From contig CALMYO010000261.1 in NCBI GenBank assembly GCA_937873685.1, positions 1 to 38,753 on the forward strand: a DNA stretch of 38,753 bases, in the 5' to 3' direction. A model generated the notes under the pieces. That model had not been told where the DNA came from. It worked only from the letters and a program-made list of their open reading frames with translations, and ran no database searches. This document shows positions 1-8,496 of this stretch, in pieces (the first letter of the stretch is position 1; each line of letters starts with the position of its first letter). The translations under genes were made by a program, and so were the position numbers. Source of the stretch: an uncultured Paracoccaceae bacterium (lineage in GTDB: Bacteria; Pseudomonadota; Alphaproteobacteria; Rhizobiales; Rhizobiaceae).

Positions 1-240
1 CTGCTCCATCGTGCGCGAACCGGCGGAACCGAGCGAAACGACGAGATCAGGGAGTGAGCCTGCCGCAGCGCAATCGGCAAGGGCGCGCGTCACCTCCACG
101 GCGGCTTCCACCGGGCCAACGCCGGTCATCACCGGGATGAAGCGGGCGCGCAGATGCGGCCCGTACTCGGCCTTCGCCGCCATCACGTAGAGAATGTCAT
201 GCCCGCCGACAGTTTTCAGCAGGCTTGCGGCCCCGGTCAT
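1..240 (-). CDS. mtnN: 5'-methylthioadenosine/S-adenosylhomocysteine nucleosidase, N-terminal part (runs off window)
   Basis: The first 80 residues are visible; the gene continues beyond base 1. The translation begins MTGAASLLKTVGG and contains ILYVMAAKAEYGPHLRARF, then VMTGVGPVEAAVEVT and PDLVVSLGSAGS, the pattern of the alphaproteobacterial nucleoside phosphorylase-like MTA/SAH nucleosidase. The enzyme cleaves the glycosidic bond of methylthioadenosine and S-adenosylhomocysteine in the cytoplasm, recycling adenine and methylthioribose. The ATG at 240 has a Shine-Dalgarno GTGAGGAAAG that overlaps the stop codon of the thioesterase gene 10 bases upstream, so the two are probably one operon. 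The family call comes from motif recall; the catalytic C-terminal part is outside the window. Confidence 0.75.
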   Translation of the reverse strand, partial: MTGAASLLKTVGGHDILYVMAAKAEYGPHLRARFIPVMTGVGPVEAAVEVTRALADCAAAGSLPDLVVSLGSAGSRTMEQ

Positions 241-250
241 CGCGCTTTCC

Positions 251-685
251 TCACCCTTGCAGCCCGTCGCGGCCCTGCACCGTCATCATGGTGCCGGTCA
301 TGGTGGCGATCAGCTTGGCATGGCCGTCGCTCAGCGCATAGGCGCGGCCGTCGGCGACGATGATGGTGCGGCCGGGCTTGGTGACCTCGCCGCGAAACAG
401 GAAGCTCTCGCCCCTGGCCGGCGCCAACAGGTTGATCTTGAACTCGATGGTGAGCACCGCCGCATCCGGCGGCATCAGCGAATAGGCAGCATAGCCGCAG
501 GCCGAATCGAGCGCCGTCGACACGATGCCGGCATGCAGAAATCCGTGCTGCTGGGTGAGATCGGCGCGAAACGGCATCGCGATCTCCACCAGCCCTTCTT
601 CCACGCGCGCAAGGCTGGCGCCGATCAGCGCCATCGCTGGCTGGCGCGCGAAGCTGTCGCGCAGGCGGGCCTCGAAATCGTCCAT
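251..685 (-). CDS. PaaI-family hotdog thioesterase
   Basis: A 144-residue single hotdog-fold protein of the PaaI/YdiI type, which hydrolyses acyl- or aryl-CoA thioesters in the cytoplasm. The signature HGFLHAG (residues 47-53) followed by ALDSACGYAA with Asp60 is the usual catalytic segment, and EFKINLLAPARGE matches the central strand of the fold. An in-frame ATG lies 7 codons upstream (706), but the start at 685 has a GGGGGA Shine-Dalgarno at proper distance and is preferred. It lies between the tspO-like gene (stop 714) and the MTA/SAH nucleosidase gene (start 240), all on the minus strand, so probably co-transcribed. The substrate cannot be told from sequence. Confidence 0.85.
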   Translation of the reverse strand: MDDFEARLRDSFARQPAMALIGASLARVEEGLVEIAMPFRADLTQQHGFLHAGIVSTALDSACGYAAYSLMPPDAAVLTIEFKINLLAPARGESFLFRGEVTKPGRTIIVADGRAYALSDGHAKLIATMTGTMMTVQGRDGLQG

Positions 686-713
686 CGGCGTCCCCCGATT
701 GTGCATTGCAACA

Positions 714-1166
714 TCAGTTTAGCACGACGATGGAGGCATTGAGCAAGCTGGCAAACGCCACCCAGGCCGCATAGGGCGCGAAAAGCCAGGCGCTGACCGA
801 ATCGCGGTGACGCACGAGGTGGATGAACAGCAGCACCAGCGCCAGCATGACAAGCACCACGACAAGCGCCAGCCCCGGCGACTGCATGCCGAAAAAAGTG
901 GGCGACCAGGCAAAGTTCGCAGCCAGTTGCGCAAACCACACCTGCATCGCCGCGCCGGCCGGACGCCGCTCCCAGGTGCGCCAGCCGGCGACCGCGATCA
1001 TGACGTAGAGCAGGCTCCACACCGGCCCGAAAATCCAGTTCGGCGGGTTGAAGGGCGGTTTCGTCAGCCCCGCATACCATTCGCCCGGCATGTTGGAGAC
1101 GCCGATCAGCGTGCCGCCGCCGAAGACGAGCGCAATGAACAGGACAAGCGTGACGATGCGGCGCAT
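714..1166 (-). CDS. tspO: TspO/MBR family membrane protein
   Basis: A 150-residue integral membrane protein with five hydrophobic segments. It is rich in aromatic residues and shows the TspO pattern: WYAGLTKPPFNPPNWIFGPVWSLLYVMIAVAGWRTW near residues 30-65, then WFAQLAANFAWSPTFFG and, at the end, PYAAWVAFASLLNASIVVLN. TspO proteins (peripheral benzodiazepine receptor homologues) bind porphyrins and sterols. In Rhodobacter TspO modulates tetrapyrrole-related gene expression in response to oxygen. The ATG at 1166 follows a strong AAGGAGA Shine-Dalgarno. It appears to head the small operon with the thioesterase and the nucleosidase. Confidence 0.93.
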   Translation of the reverse strand: MRRIVTLVLFIALVFGGGTLIGVSNMPGEWYAGLTKPPFNPPNWIFGPVWSLLYVMIAVAGWRTWERRPAGAAMQVWFAQLAANFAWSPTFFGMQSPGLALVVVLVMLALVLLFIHLVRHRDSVSAWLFAPYAAWVAFASLLNASIVVLN

Positions 1167-1345
1167 GGGCGATCTCCTTTCCCCCTTCTACGCGCGAAAC
1201 CTGACGCGGTTTTATGTTGGGTCGGCGCACACGCCTCAGGTGCCACCGGCAATCGCGTTACCCGCGATGCTTTACTTTTACAGTCGCAGATCATTCCTTT
1301 TCGGCGCAATCGAGCGTTGTTCAAACAAATCGAACGAAGGAAGGG

Positions 1346-1372
1346 GCAATCGGGCACGTCCATGCCGATTGC
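1346..1372 (-). terminator. candidate terminator hairpin after gyrA
   Basis: GCAATCGG(G)CA and TGCCGATTGC form a 10-bp stem with one bulged G and a 6-base loop, 25 bases beyond the gyrA stop codon. Read on the gyrA strand it is followed by a C/T-rich stretch rather than a clean U run, so it may be a weak or Rho-assisted terminator. Confidence 0.4.
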
Positions 1373-1397
1373 TGCTGAAGCGACAAGCGCCGGCGCA

Positions 1398-4151
1398 CTA
1401 CCCGTCGACGCGAGGATCGCCGACTTCACCCACTTCCTCGCCCTCCGGCTCAGAGATGCGCTCCACCGACACCACTTTTTCACCTTCCGATACCGAGAAG
1501 ATCGTCACACCCTTGGTGGCGCGGCTGGCGATGCGAATGCCTCCGACCGGCACGCGGATCAATTGCCCACCGTCGGAGACCAGCATCAGCTGGTCGCCGG
1601 GCTCCACCGGGAACGCCGCCACCAGTTCGCCGATCTCGGCCACCTTCGAGGTGTCGGTGGCGCGGATGCCCTTGCCGCCGCGGTTGGTGAGGCGGAAATC
1701 GTAGGACGAAGACCGCTTTCCGTAGCCGTATTCGGAGACCGTCAGCACGAACTGCTCGGCCGCCTGCATCGCAGCGTAGCGCTCTTCGGACAGGTCGGCT
1801 TCGCCCGAAACGTCCTCGCCGACCAGCGTCACCTCCTCGGCATCTTCCGATCCCGCCGCGCGGCGTTCAGCGACCGACCGCTTCAGGTAGGCGGCGCGCT
1901 CGGCCGGCGTGGCGTCGCTGCCGGCCAGGATCGCCATCGAGATCACCCGGTCGCCTTCGCCAAGCGCGATGCCGCGCACGCCGACCGAATTGCGCCCGGC
2001 AAAGACGCGCACATCGGAGACCGAGAAGCGGATGCACTGGCCTGCCGCCGTCGTCAGCAGCACGTCGTCGGTGTCAAAGCAGGTATTGACTGAGAGGATC
2101 TCGTCGCCGGCCTCCTCCAGTTTCATCGCGATCTTGCCGGCACGGTTGACGTTGGTGAAATCGCCAAGCTTGTTGCGCCGCACCGTGCCGCGCGTGGTGG
2201 CGAACATCACGTCGAGTTCCGTCCAGCTCGCCTCGTCTCCCGGAAGCGGCATGATCGTGGTGATTCGCTCGCCAGCCTCGAGCGGCAGCATGTTGATCAG
2301 CGCCTTGCCACGGCTCTGCGGCGTACCGGCCGGCAACCGCCAGACCTTCTCCTTGTAAACCATCCCGCGCGAGGAGAAGAACAGCATCGGTGTATGGGTG
2401 TTGGCGACGAAAAGGCGGGTGACGAAATCCTCCTCCTTCGTCGCCATGCCGGAGCGGCCCTTGCCGCCGCGCCGCTGCGCCCGGTAGACTGAGAGCGGCA
2501 CGCGCTTGATGTAGCCGGCGTGACTCACCGTCACCACCATGTCCTCGCGCGCGATGAGATCCTCGTCCTCCATGTCCGCGCCGCCATCGGCGAGCTCCGT
2601 GCGACGCGGCGTGGCGAATTCGTCGCGCACGGCGACCAGCTCGTCCTTGACGATGGTGAGGATGCGGGCGCGTGAGCCGAGAATGTCGAGGAAATCGCGG
2701 ATCTCGGCGGCGATCTCGTTCAGCTCGTCGGCGATTTCGTCGCGGCCGAGCGCGGTCAGCCGCTGCAGGCGAAGGTCGAGGATGGCGCGGGCCTGTTCCT
2801 CGGAAAGATTGTAGGTTCCGTCCTCGTTGAGGCGGTGGCGCGGATCGTCGATCAGCGCGATCAGCGGCGCAACGTCGTGCGCCGGCCAGCGCCGCTCCAT
2901 CAGCTGCTCGCGCGCCGCCGCCGGGTCCGGCGCGTTTCGGATCAGGCGGATCACTTCGTCGATGTTGGCGACGGCGATGGCGAGGCCGACAAGCACATGG
3001 GCGCGGTCGCGCGCCTTCTTCAACAGGAACTTGGTGCGCCGCATCACCACCTGCTCGCGGAACGCCACGAAGGCGCGTAGCATGTCGAGCAGGGTCATCA
3101 GTTCCGGCTTGCCGCCGTTCAGCGCCACCATGTTCGCGCCAAACGAGGTTTGCAGCGGCGTGAAGCGGTAGAGCTGGTTGAGAATGACGTCGGTGTTAGC
3201 GTCGCGCTTCAGTTCGATGACGACGCGGTAGCCTTGACGGTCGGATTCGTCGCGAATGTCGGAGATGCCCTCGATGCGCTTTTCGCGCACCAGTTCGGCC
3301 ATCTTCTCGATCATTGCTGCCTTGTTGACCTGATACGGCACCTCGGTGACGATGATCGCCTCGCGGTCGCCTTTCAGCGGCTCGGTGTGCACGCGCCCGC
3401 GCATGACGATCGAGCCGCGGCCGGTGAGGTAGGCGGAATAGATGCCGGAACGGCCGAGCACGATGGCGCCGGTCGGGAAATCCGGGCCGGGGATGATCTC
3501 CATCATCTCCGGCAGGTCGATCGCCGGATTGTCGATCAGCGCGATGCAGCCGTCGATCACCTCGCCCAGATTGTGTGGCGGTATGTTGGTGGCCATGCCG
3601 ACGGCGATGCCGCCGGAACCATTGACGAGCAGGTTCGGAAAACGCGCCGGCAGCACGGTCGGCTCTGTTTCGGAGCCATCGTAATTGTCCTGGAAATCGA
3701 CCGTTTCCTTGTCGATGTCGGCGAGCAGTTCGTGCGCCACCTTGGCCAGGCGCGACTCGGTGTAGCGCATCGCCGCCGGCGGATCGTTGTCGATCGAACC
3801 GAAATTGCCCTGCCCGTCGATCAGCATGGCGCGCATCGACCAGGGCTGCGCCATGCGCACCATGGCATCGTAGATCGCCGCGTCGCCATGGGGATGGTAT
3901 TTACCCATCACGTCGCCGACGATGCGCGACGATTTCACATGCTTGCGGTTCCAGTGGTAACCGCCTTCGTTCATCGCATGCAGGATGCGCCGATGCACCG
4001 GCTTAAGCCCGTCGCGCACATCGGGAAGCGCGCGGCTCACGATCACGCTCATCGCGTAATCGAGGTAGCTGCGCTGCATTTCCTCTACGATGGAGATCGG
4101 CTCGATGTGATCGCCGTTCTCAGGTCCGGCCGGAGGCGTTTCGTCGCTCAA
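1398..4151 (-). CDS. gyrA: DNA gyrase subunit A
   Basis: A 917-residue GyrA. The N-terminal breakage-reunion domain is complete, with the catalytic tyrosine at Tyr130 ([12 protein letters not shown]), the quinolone-interaction helix [20 protein letters not shown] (residues 85-104), and the GyrA box [10 protein letters not shown] that starts the DNA-wrapping C-terminal beta-pinwheel. With GyrB it introduces negative supercoils. The equivalent of E. coli Ser83 is Ala91, as in several alphaproteobacteria; Asp95 (E. coli Asp87) is kept. A charged insert (roughly residues 745-805) interrupts the C-terminal domain, also known from other alphaproteobacteria. The start is TTG at 4151: an in-frame stop lies nine codons upstream and no ATG intervenes, so a non-ATG start is required. 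Confidence 0.97.
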   Translation of the reverse strand: MSDETPPAGPENGDHIEPISIVEEMQRSYLDYAMSVIVSRALPDVRDGLKPVHRRILHAMNEGGYHWNRKHVKSSRIVGDVMGKYHPHGDAAIYDAMVRMAQPWSMRAMLIDGQGNFGSIDNDPPAAMRYTESRLAKVAHELLADIDKETVDFQDNYDGSETEPTVLPARFPNLLVNGSGGIAVGMATNIPPHNLGEVIDGCIALIDNPAIDLPEMMEIIPGPDFPTGAIVLGRSGIYSAYLTGRGSIVMRGRVHTEPLKGDREAIIVTEVPYQVNKAAMIEKMAELVREKRIEGISDIRDESDRQGYRVVIELKRDANTDVILNQLYRFTPLQTSFGANMVALNGGKPELMTLLDMLRAFVAFREQVVMRRTKFLLKKARDRAHVLVGLAIAVANIDEVIRLIRNAPDPAAAREQLMERRWPAHDVAPLIALIDDPRHRLNEDGTYNLSEEQARAILDLRLQRLTALGRDEIADELNEIAAEIRDFLDILGSRARILTIVKDELVAVRDEFATPRRTELADGGADMEDEDLIAREDMVVTVSHAGYIKRVPLSVYRAQRRGGKGRSGMATKEEDFVTRLFVANTHTPMLFFSSRGMVYKEKVWRLPAGTPQSRGKALINMLPLEAGERITTIMPLPGDEASWTELDVMFATTRGTVRRNKLGDFTNVNRAGKIAMKLEEAGDEILSVNTCFDTDDVLLTTAAGQCIRFSVSDVRVFAGRNSVGVRGIALGEGDRVISMAILAGSDATPAERAAYLKRSVAERRAAGSEDAEEVTLVGEDVSGEADLSEERYAAMQAAEQFVLTVSEYGYGKRSSSYDFRLTNRGGKGIRATDTSKVAEIGELVAAFPVEPGDQLMLVSDGGQLIRVPVGGIRIASRATKGVTIFSVSEGEKVVSVERISEPEGEEVGEVGDPRVDG

Positions 4152-4186
4152 AATCAGTATGCTTTCAGTCGGGAATCAGTGATTTT

Positions 4187-4216
4187 GTTATAGCGGACAG
4201 GAACCCAAAGCGCCAA
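4187..4216 (-). promoter_or_regulatory. sigma70-like promoter of gyrA
   Basis: TTGGCG (4216-4211) and TATAAC (4192-4187) are separated by 18 bases and point at gyrA, predicting transcription start near 4180 and a leader of about 30 bases. This agrees with the TTG start at 4151. Pattern match only. Confidence 0.5.
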
Positions 4217-4307
4217 TTTTCACGGCGGTTATCCCCGGCGCACTGCCCGGTTGCACCGCCTGACGGCACGATTTGGACAACGGTCGCACACGCTGGTACA
4301 GGTGTGC

Positions 4308-4949
4308 ATGGACCTCGCAGACCTTGCCTTCAACGCCCTCGTCACGATCGCGGTGACGATCGATCCGCCGGGACTGGCGCCGCTGTTCCTCGCGCTCACG
4401 GCCGGCATGGACCGCGCGCAGCGCCGGCAAGTTGCGACGCGCGCCTCGCTGACTGCCTTTATCGTGCTGGCGGTGTTTGCGGCGGCTGGCGCTGCAATCC
4501 TCTCCGTCTTCGGCATCACGCTGCCGGCCTTTCGCGTTGCCGGCGGCATCCTGCTGTTCTGGATCGCCTTTGAGATGATTTTCGAGCGCCGCCACGAACG
4601 CAAGGACAAGACGGCGACGGTGGCGATCACCAAGGACCACATCCACAACATCGCCGCATTCCCGTTGGCGATCCCGCTGATCGCCGGGCCGGGCGCGATC
4701 TCGGCGACGATCCTGCTTTCGGGCGAGTTCGACAGCGTGCCCGGGCGCCTTGCGCTGATCGGCATCATCGCGGGCGTCATTGCGGTGACCTGGGTTGTCT
4801 TCCTCGTGGCCGAGCGGGTCGACAAGTGGCTGGGTGCGACCGGCCGCAACGTGTTGACCCGCCTGCTCGGCGTCATCCTTGCCGCACTAGCGGTGCAGTT
4901 CGTCGCCGACGGCGTCAGGGCGCTGGCTGCCGTGTCGCCGCCAGGGTAA
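4308..4949 (+). CDS. MarC family integral membrane protein
   Basis: A 213-residue protein with about six membrane segments. It has the MarC/UPF0056 hallmarks: LVTIAVTIDPPGLAPLFLALTAGM near the N-terminus, the RVAGGILLFWIAFEMIF helix, and the PLAIPLIAGPGAISATILL signature near residues 120-140. The family is widespread and its transport function is unsettled; a role in multiple antibiotic resistance was originally proposed and later disputed. The ATG at 4308 (MDLADLAFNAL) is chosen because the upstream in-frame residues are hydrophilic and unlike the family. The gene is divergent from gyrA. No terminator is obvious before the AT-rich stretch at 4950-5050. Confidence 0.88.
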   Translation: MDLADLAFNALVTIAVTIDPPGLAPLFLALTAGMDRAQRRQVATRASLTAFIVLAVFAAAGAAILSVFGITLPAFRVAGGILLFWIAFEMIFERRHERKDKTATVAITKDHIHNIAAFPLAIPLIAGPGAISATILLSGEFDSVPGRLALIGIIAGVIAVTWVVFLVAERVDKWLGATGRNVLTRLLGVILAALAVQFVADGVRALAAVSPPG

Positions 4950-5101
4950 ACAAATCAAAAACGGAACGCGGAAAATTTAGTCTTGTTTTTATATTATTGT
5001 TTCTAAAATACATCGCGATTTTGACTAGGATTGTCACGTCAAACTTCGCATGATCTCAAATTGTTTCTGGCAGTGTCTCCTGCATCGAGGGAGACGGTCA
5101 G

Positions 5102-5713
5102 ATGAAAAGAACACGTTGGGGGCGATTGTGTTTCTTTCTCGCAGCAAGCGTGGCAACGCTGGCGGCGACAGGAACCGCTTCGGCTGCGCCCATCGCGATG
5201 CGCACCGGCGGCACAACCACCCAGCCCGTTGGGCATTACGACCTTTGCCGGCAGTCGCCAGTGGAATGCCGGCAGATGACGGACAACAGCGGGCCGGTCA
5301 AGCTGTCGAAGAAGCTTTGGGCAAAGATCGTCGACGTCAACAACCGCGTCAACATTGCCGTCAAACCGAAAACCGACTGGGAAATGTGGGGCGTCGAGGA
5401 ACTCTGGTCCTACCCGGCCAAGGAAGGCGATTGCGAAGACTACGTGCTGATGAAGCGCCACCTGCTGATGAAGGCCGGCTTTCCGGCCGGCGCGCTGCTG
5501 ATCACCGTGGTGCGCCAGCCGAACGGTGAAGGTCATGCGGTGCTGACGGTGCGCACCGATCGCGGCGACTTCATCCTCGACAATCTCAAGGGCGATGTCC
5601 GCCTCTGGTCTGAAACCGAATACCAGTACCTCAAGCGCCAGTCGGCGACCAATTCCGGCAAATGGATCTCGGTGCGTGACGACCGGGACGTGGCTGTCGG
5701 CTCCATCAAGTAG
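5102..5713 (+). CDS. periplasmic transglutaminase-like cysteine peptidase (BTLCP family)
   Basis: A 203-residue exported protein: residues 1-29 form a signal peptide (basic MKRTRWGR, hydrophobic core, ASA-A cleavage region). The mature part matches the bacterial transglutaminase-like cysteine peptidases (Pfam C93/DUF920), with the triad Cys111 (KEGDCEDYVLMKR), His145 (GEGHAVLTV) and Asp160 (DFILDN). In other bacteria (LapG) a relative cleaves surface adhesins under cyclic-di-GMP control. Whether this protein does so is unknown, since no LapD-like partner is nearby. A good GGGAGA Shine-Dalgarno precedes the ATG. The upstream 4950-5101 region is AT-rich and probably holds the promoter. A strong terminator follows. 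Confidence 0.88.
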   Translation: MKRTRWGRLCFFLAASVATLAATGTASAAPIAMRTGGTTTQPVGHYDLCRQSPVECRQMTDNSGPVKLSKKLWAKIVDVNNRVNIAVKPKTDWEMWGVEELWSYPAKEGDCEDYVLMKRHLLMKAGFPAGALLITVVRQPNGEGHAVLTVRTDRGDFILDNLKGDVRLWSETEYQYLKRQSATNSGKWISVRDDRDVAVGSIK

Positions 5714-5766
5714 GGTTTTGAGTTTCCCGGTCGAGTCCCCACCCATCCCGTCCCATCGACCGGGTT

Positions 5767-5805
5767 GAAGCCGGCCCCACGTCCCCGGGGCCGGCTTCTC
5801 TTTTT
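5767..5805 (+). terminator. strong intrinsic terminator
   Basis: Perfect 12-bp arms GAAGCCGGCCCC / GGGGCCGGCTTC around an 8-base loop, followed by TCTTTTT. It lies 53 bases after the transglutaminase-like gene and just before the end of the convergent carbonic anhydrase-like gene, so it may serve both strands. Confidence 0.9.
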
Positions 5806-5819
5806 ACGCACAGCCTGTT

Positions 5820-6347
5820 TCAGACCTTGCGAAATCCGCGGGCGAATCGGTGGGCGTTTTCGACATAGTGCGCCGCCGACATGCGCAAGCGCCCGGCCGC
5901 CGCATCGTCGAGGACGCGCACCACGCGCGCCGGCGAACCGACGATCAGCGAATTTTCCGGAAACTCCTTGCCTTCGGTCACCAGCGCGCCGGCGCCGACC
6001 AGTGAATTGGCGCCGATCTTCGCGCCGTTCAGCACGATCGCGCCGATACCGATCAGGCAGTTGTCGGCAATGCGGCAGCCGTGCAGCATCGCACGATGGC
6101 CGATGGTGCAGCCCTTGCCGATCACCAGCGGAAAACCGGGATCGGTATGCATCACCGTGTGCTCCTGCACGTTGGTGTCGTCGCCGATCTCGATCAGTTC
6201 GTTGTCACCGCGCAGCACCGCGCCGAACCAGATGCCGACATTGCGGCCGAGCTTCACACGCCCGATCACCTTCGCGTCGTCGGCGATGAAACCTGTTTCC
6301 GGTTGATCGATTTGCGGGCGAATGCCGTCGATCTCGAAAATCCCCAT
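5820..6347 (-). CDS. gamma carbonic anhydrase-like hexapeptide-repeat protein
   Basis: A 175-residue left-handed beta-helix protein of the gamma carbonic anhydrase family. Successive hexapeptide repeats (IGDDTNV, IGKGCTIGHR, IGIGAIVLNGAKIGANSLVGAGALV) fill the middle. The three zinc-ligand histidines are present as His67, His84 and His89 with the family spacing (GHRAMLHGC). A C-terminal helix follows SPARVVRVLDD. Many members (YrdA/PaaY-like) have weak or no proven carbonic anhydrase activity, so the function is only probable. The start at 6347 has an excellent GGGGAGGAGAG Shine-Dalgarno; an ATG seven codons upstream is less likely. Confidence 0.9.
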   Translation of the reverse strand: MGIFEIDGIRPQIDQPETGFIADDAKVIGRVKLGRNVGIWFGAVLRGDNELIEIGDDTNVQEHTVMHTDPGFPLVIGKGCTIGHRAMLHGCRIADNCLIGIGAIVLNGAKIGANSLVGAGALVTEGKEFPENSLIVGSPARVVRVLDDAAAGRLRMSAAHYVENAHRFARGFRKV

Positions 6348-6375
6348 GCTCTCCTCCCCGTATTGCATGGCCGCC

Positions 6376-6690
6376 TCATCCGGCGGCGAGCCGAATCCCG
6401 TTCAGCGCCTCGAGCGTCACAATGCCCGAAGTCAAGCACCAGACCAAGGCGGCAAGCGCAATTCCGCAGGCGAGAACGGGGTCGGATCGCGAAACAAGCC
6501 GTGCTTCGTTCAACAGCGCGGCCGGCCCGGCCAGCAGGCAAACCAGGAAGGCGCGCAACGGACGATCGGGATCGATCCAGGGGAATGCGAGGCGCAAGCC
6601 GGGGCCGCGCCGCCATTCCAGCGCCGAAGCCGCAAGACCGGCCAGCACCGCGCCGGCGATCAGCGCCGCAAACATCATATCCATGCCCAT
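6376..6690 (-). CDS. small membrane protein of unknown function
   Basis: A 104-residue protein with three predicted membrane segments (FAALIAGAVLAGLAASAL; LRAFLVCLLAGPAALL; DPVLACGIALAALVWCLTSGIVTLEAL). I do not recognise a named family; similar small membrane proteins occur next to gamma carbonic anhydrase-like genes in rhizobia. The start at 6690 (MGMDMM) is chosen because the segment upstream of it (MVRFLLHCFTAWLTKRED) would add a non-family-like extension. It lies 28 bases upstream of the carbonic anhydrase-like gene on the same strand and is probably co-transcribed with it. Confidence 0.65.
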   Translation of the reverse strand: MGMDMMFAALIAGAVLAGLAASALEWRRGPGLRLAFPWIDPDRPLRAFLVCLLAGPAALLNEARLVSRSDPVLACGIALAALVWCLTSGIVTLEALNGIRLAAG

Positions 6691-6792
6691 GTCTTCACGC
6701 TTCGTTAACCATGCCGTAAAACAATGCAGCAAGAAACGGACCATCGCGCCTGTGCCATCGCGGCACGTTGTCGGAGCGCAAGGAGAGCCGAC

Positions 6793-7527
6793 TTGGCCAG
6801 TCTCGACGCATCAATGATGAACCCGAGGCCGGTGTCGCCGCGGTTACTGCGCCGGATTGTGGCGGTCGGCCTTTTCCTGATCGCTGCAACGCTTGCGATC
6901 GGACTGGTGTCACGGCTTTACGGCGATCGCCTGATTTTGGCTGGCCACACGAAAGATCAGACCTTGCGAGAGGTGGTGATTGGCGGCGATGTGATCACCG
7001 TGCCGTCCAACCTGATCCGCTATTCGGCACAACGCCGTGAGGGAGTGGCCGAACGCCTCGATCTCTACGCCCATTGGCCAACCCTCTCCGGTTACAGCGA
7101 TGCCGCAAGGGATGCCTTCAACGGTCTGACAGCAAAGCCGGAAATCGTCTTTCTATCCTTCGAGGAACGGCGCACCTCGCGCGACATGGCCGGACGTTTG
7201 GAGCCGATCTACCGCAAGCTGACGGAAGGCGCGCCAGCAATCGACACCGCCACCGGGCTGGAGCATACGCGGCTCTCGGAAAAGTCGGGCTACATGAACG
7301 AGGAACTGCTGGTTGGCGCACGCGCGGACGGCTCCGCTCCGTTCGTGGCGCGATGCCTGCTTGAAGCAGACGATTCAGCTTCCGTTGCGCCCTGCGAATA
7401 CGACGTTTTCGTCGGTCGCGAGCTTTCCATGATGGTGCGGTTTCCCCGCGAAATGCTGCGCGACTGGGATGGCTTCGAGCGGACGATCGCCGCTTTCGCC
7501 AACGGGCTGGTCGCCGCGCAGCCCTGA
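6793..7527 (+). CDS. membrane-anchored protein of unknown function
   Basis: A 244-residue protein with one N-terminal membrane anchor (RIVAVGLFLIAATLAIGLV) and a long predicted periplasmic domain with two cysteines (ARCLLE, APCEYDVF) that could form a disulfide. I do not recognise the domain; the style is that of rhizobial conserved hypothetical proteins. The TTG at 6793 is chosen because it has a canonical AGGAGAG Shine-Dalgarno five bases away; ATG codons at 6814 and 6817 lack one. It is divergent from the small membrane protein gene, and the intervening 100 bases should hold both promoters. Confidence 0.65.
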   Translation: MASLDASMMNPRPVSPRLLRRIVAVGLFLIAATLAIGLVSRLYGDRLILAGHTKDQTLREVVIGGDVITVPSNLIRYSAQRREGVAERLDLYAHWPTLSGYSDAARDAFNGLTAKPEIVFLSFEERRTSRDMAGRLEPIYRKLTEGAPAIDTATGLEHTRLSEKSGYMNEELLVGARADGSAPFVARCLLEADDSASVAPCEYDVFVGRELSMMVRFPREMLRDWDGFERTIAAFANGLVAAQP

Positions 7528-7533
7528 CAACGC

Positions 7534-8370
7534 CTATTTCTTCAGCCAATCCCTGAACGCATCGTCGTAAGCGCCGTGCCAGCGCGACAATGGCTGGCGG
7601 TTCTCGGTGATATCCATCGCCGCCCACAGGATGCGCTTTTCGTCGGTGGCGCGGTCAACCTCGTTATCCGGACACAGGATATAGAAGTCATCGCTTGAAA
7701 GAGCGTCGAACAGGAAATCTACCACCTGCGACGGCGTCCACGCGCCGGCGGGCTTCTCGGTGCGTCCGCGCGACGTGAGCGGCGTGAACACAAAGCCGGG
7801 AATGAACAGCCTTGCCTCGACCCGGTCGCCCGTCGCCTTGCGCAGGTCATGCTGCAGCGCCTCGGTGAAGGTCTTCACCCCGCTCTTCGAGACGTTATAG
7901 GCCGGATCGCCGGGCGGCGTGGTGATGCCCTGCTTGGAGCCGGTGTTGACGATCAGGCCCGGCCGGGCGGACGCGATCATGCCGGGCGCAAACGCCTGCG
8001 CGGTGCGGATCACGCCCCACATGTTGACATCGATGATGCGCCGCCAGTTCTGTTCGGCGTCGAATATCGAACTGCCGGGCTGCATTCCCGCATTGGCGAA
8101 GACGGCTTCGACCGCGCCAAACCTCGCCAGCACCCGGTCGCGCATGGCAAGAACCGCTGCGTCGTCGCCAATATCAGTTTCAACTGCAAGCACCCTGCCC
8201 GGCGCCGGCGCCTCCAGTTCGGCAGCGGCCGCGTCCAGGCGCGCGCCGCCGAGATCGGCGATCGCGACTTTCATGCCGAGGCCGACAAGACGCCGCGCGA
8301 TCTCGAGGCCGATGCCGGAAGCGCCGCCGGTGACGACGCCGGTCTTTCCCTCGCCAAGGGCTGCGTGCAT
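7534..8370 (-). CDS. short-chain dehydrogenase/reductase (SDR)
   Basis: A 278-residue classical SDR. The NAD(P)-binding TGGASGIG motif is at 14-21, the ANAG motif near 92-95, and the Ser-Tyr-Lys catalytic set at Ser145, Tyr158 and Lys162 (YNVSK). It will oxidise or reduce an alcohol/ketone pair in the cytoplasm; the substrate is unknown. The ATG at 8370 follows GAAGGAGCGAAC and is preferred over an upstream in-frame ATG at 8403. It lies 126 bases downstream of iolE on the same strand, so it may belong to the inositol operon, but there is a small GC-rich hairpin (8475-8488) in the gap. Confidence 0.88.
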   Translation of the reverse strand: MHAALGEGKTGVVTGGASGIGLEIARRLVGLGMKVAIADLGGARLDAAAAELEAPAPGRVLAVETDIGDDAAVLAMRDRVLARFGAVEAVFANAGMQPGSSIFDAEQNWRRIIDVNMWGVIRTAQAFAPGMIASARPGLIVNTGSKQGITTPPGDPAYNVSKSGVKTFTEALQHDLRKATGDRVEARLFIPGFVFTPLTSRGRTEKPAGAWTPSQVVDFLFDALSSDDFYILCPDNEVDRATDEKRILWAAMDITENRQPLSRWHGAYDDAFRDWLKK

Positions 8371-8496
8371 TGTTCGCTCCTTCTTCATTCCTGCGGCAAA
8401 CACAGGCGCAACACTTGTTCAGGCCGCGCCGATGCAGTCTTGCGACAGATGCCGGAATCGTTGGCGGCGGTCTACCGCGTCAACGCGGAGGCTTCG

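Noticed and set aside
1780-1920. Charged insert in the GyrA C-terminal domain
   Set aside because: It looks unusual beside E. coli GyrA, but a similar insert occurs in other alphaproteobacterial GyrA proteins, so it is a clade trait and not novel.
5021-5042. TTGAC-N12-GTCAA inverted repeat upstream of the transglutaminase-like gene
   Set aside because: Short arms in an AT-rich region with no known regulator nearby; TTGAC/GTCAA pairs arise easily by chance. Similar arms near tetR are kept only because they sit between divergent genes beside a regulator.
8475-8488. CCGCGTCAACGCGG hairpin between iolE and the SDR gene
   Set aside because: Very small stem without a T run. It does not support a terminator call and may be chance in G+C-rich DNA.
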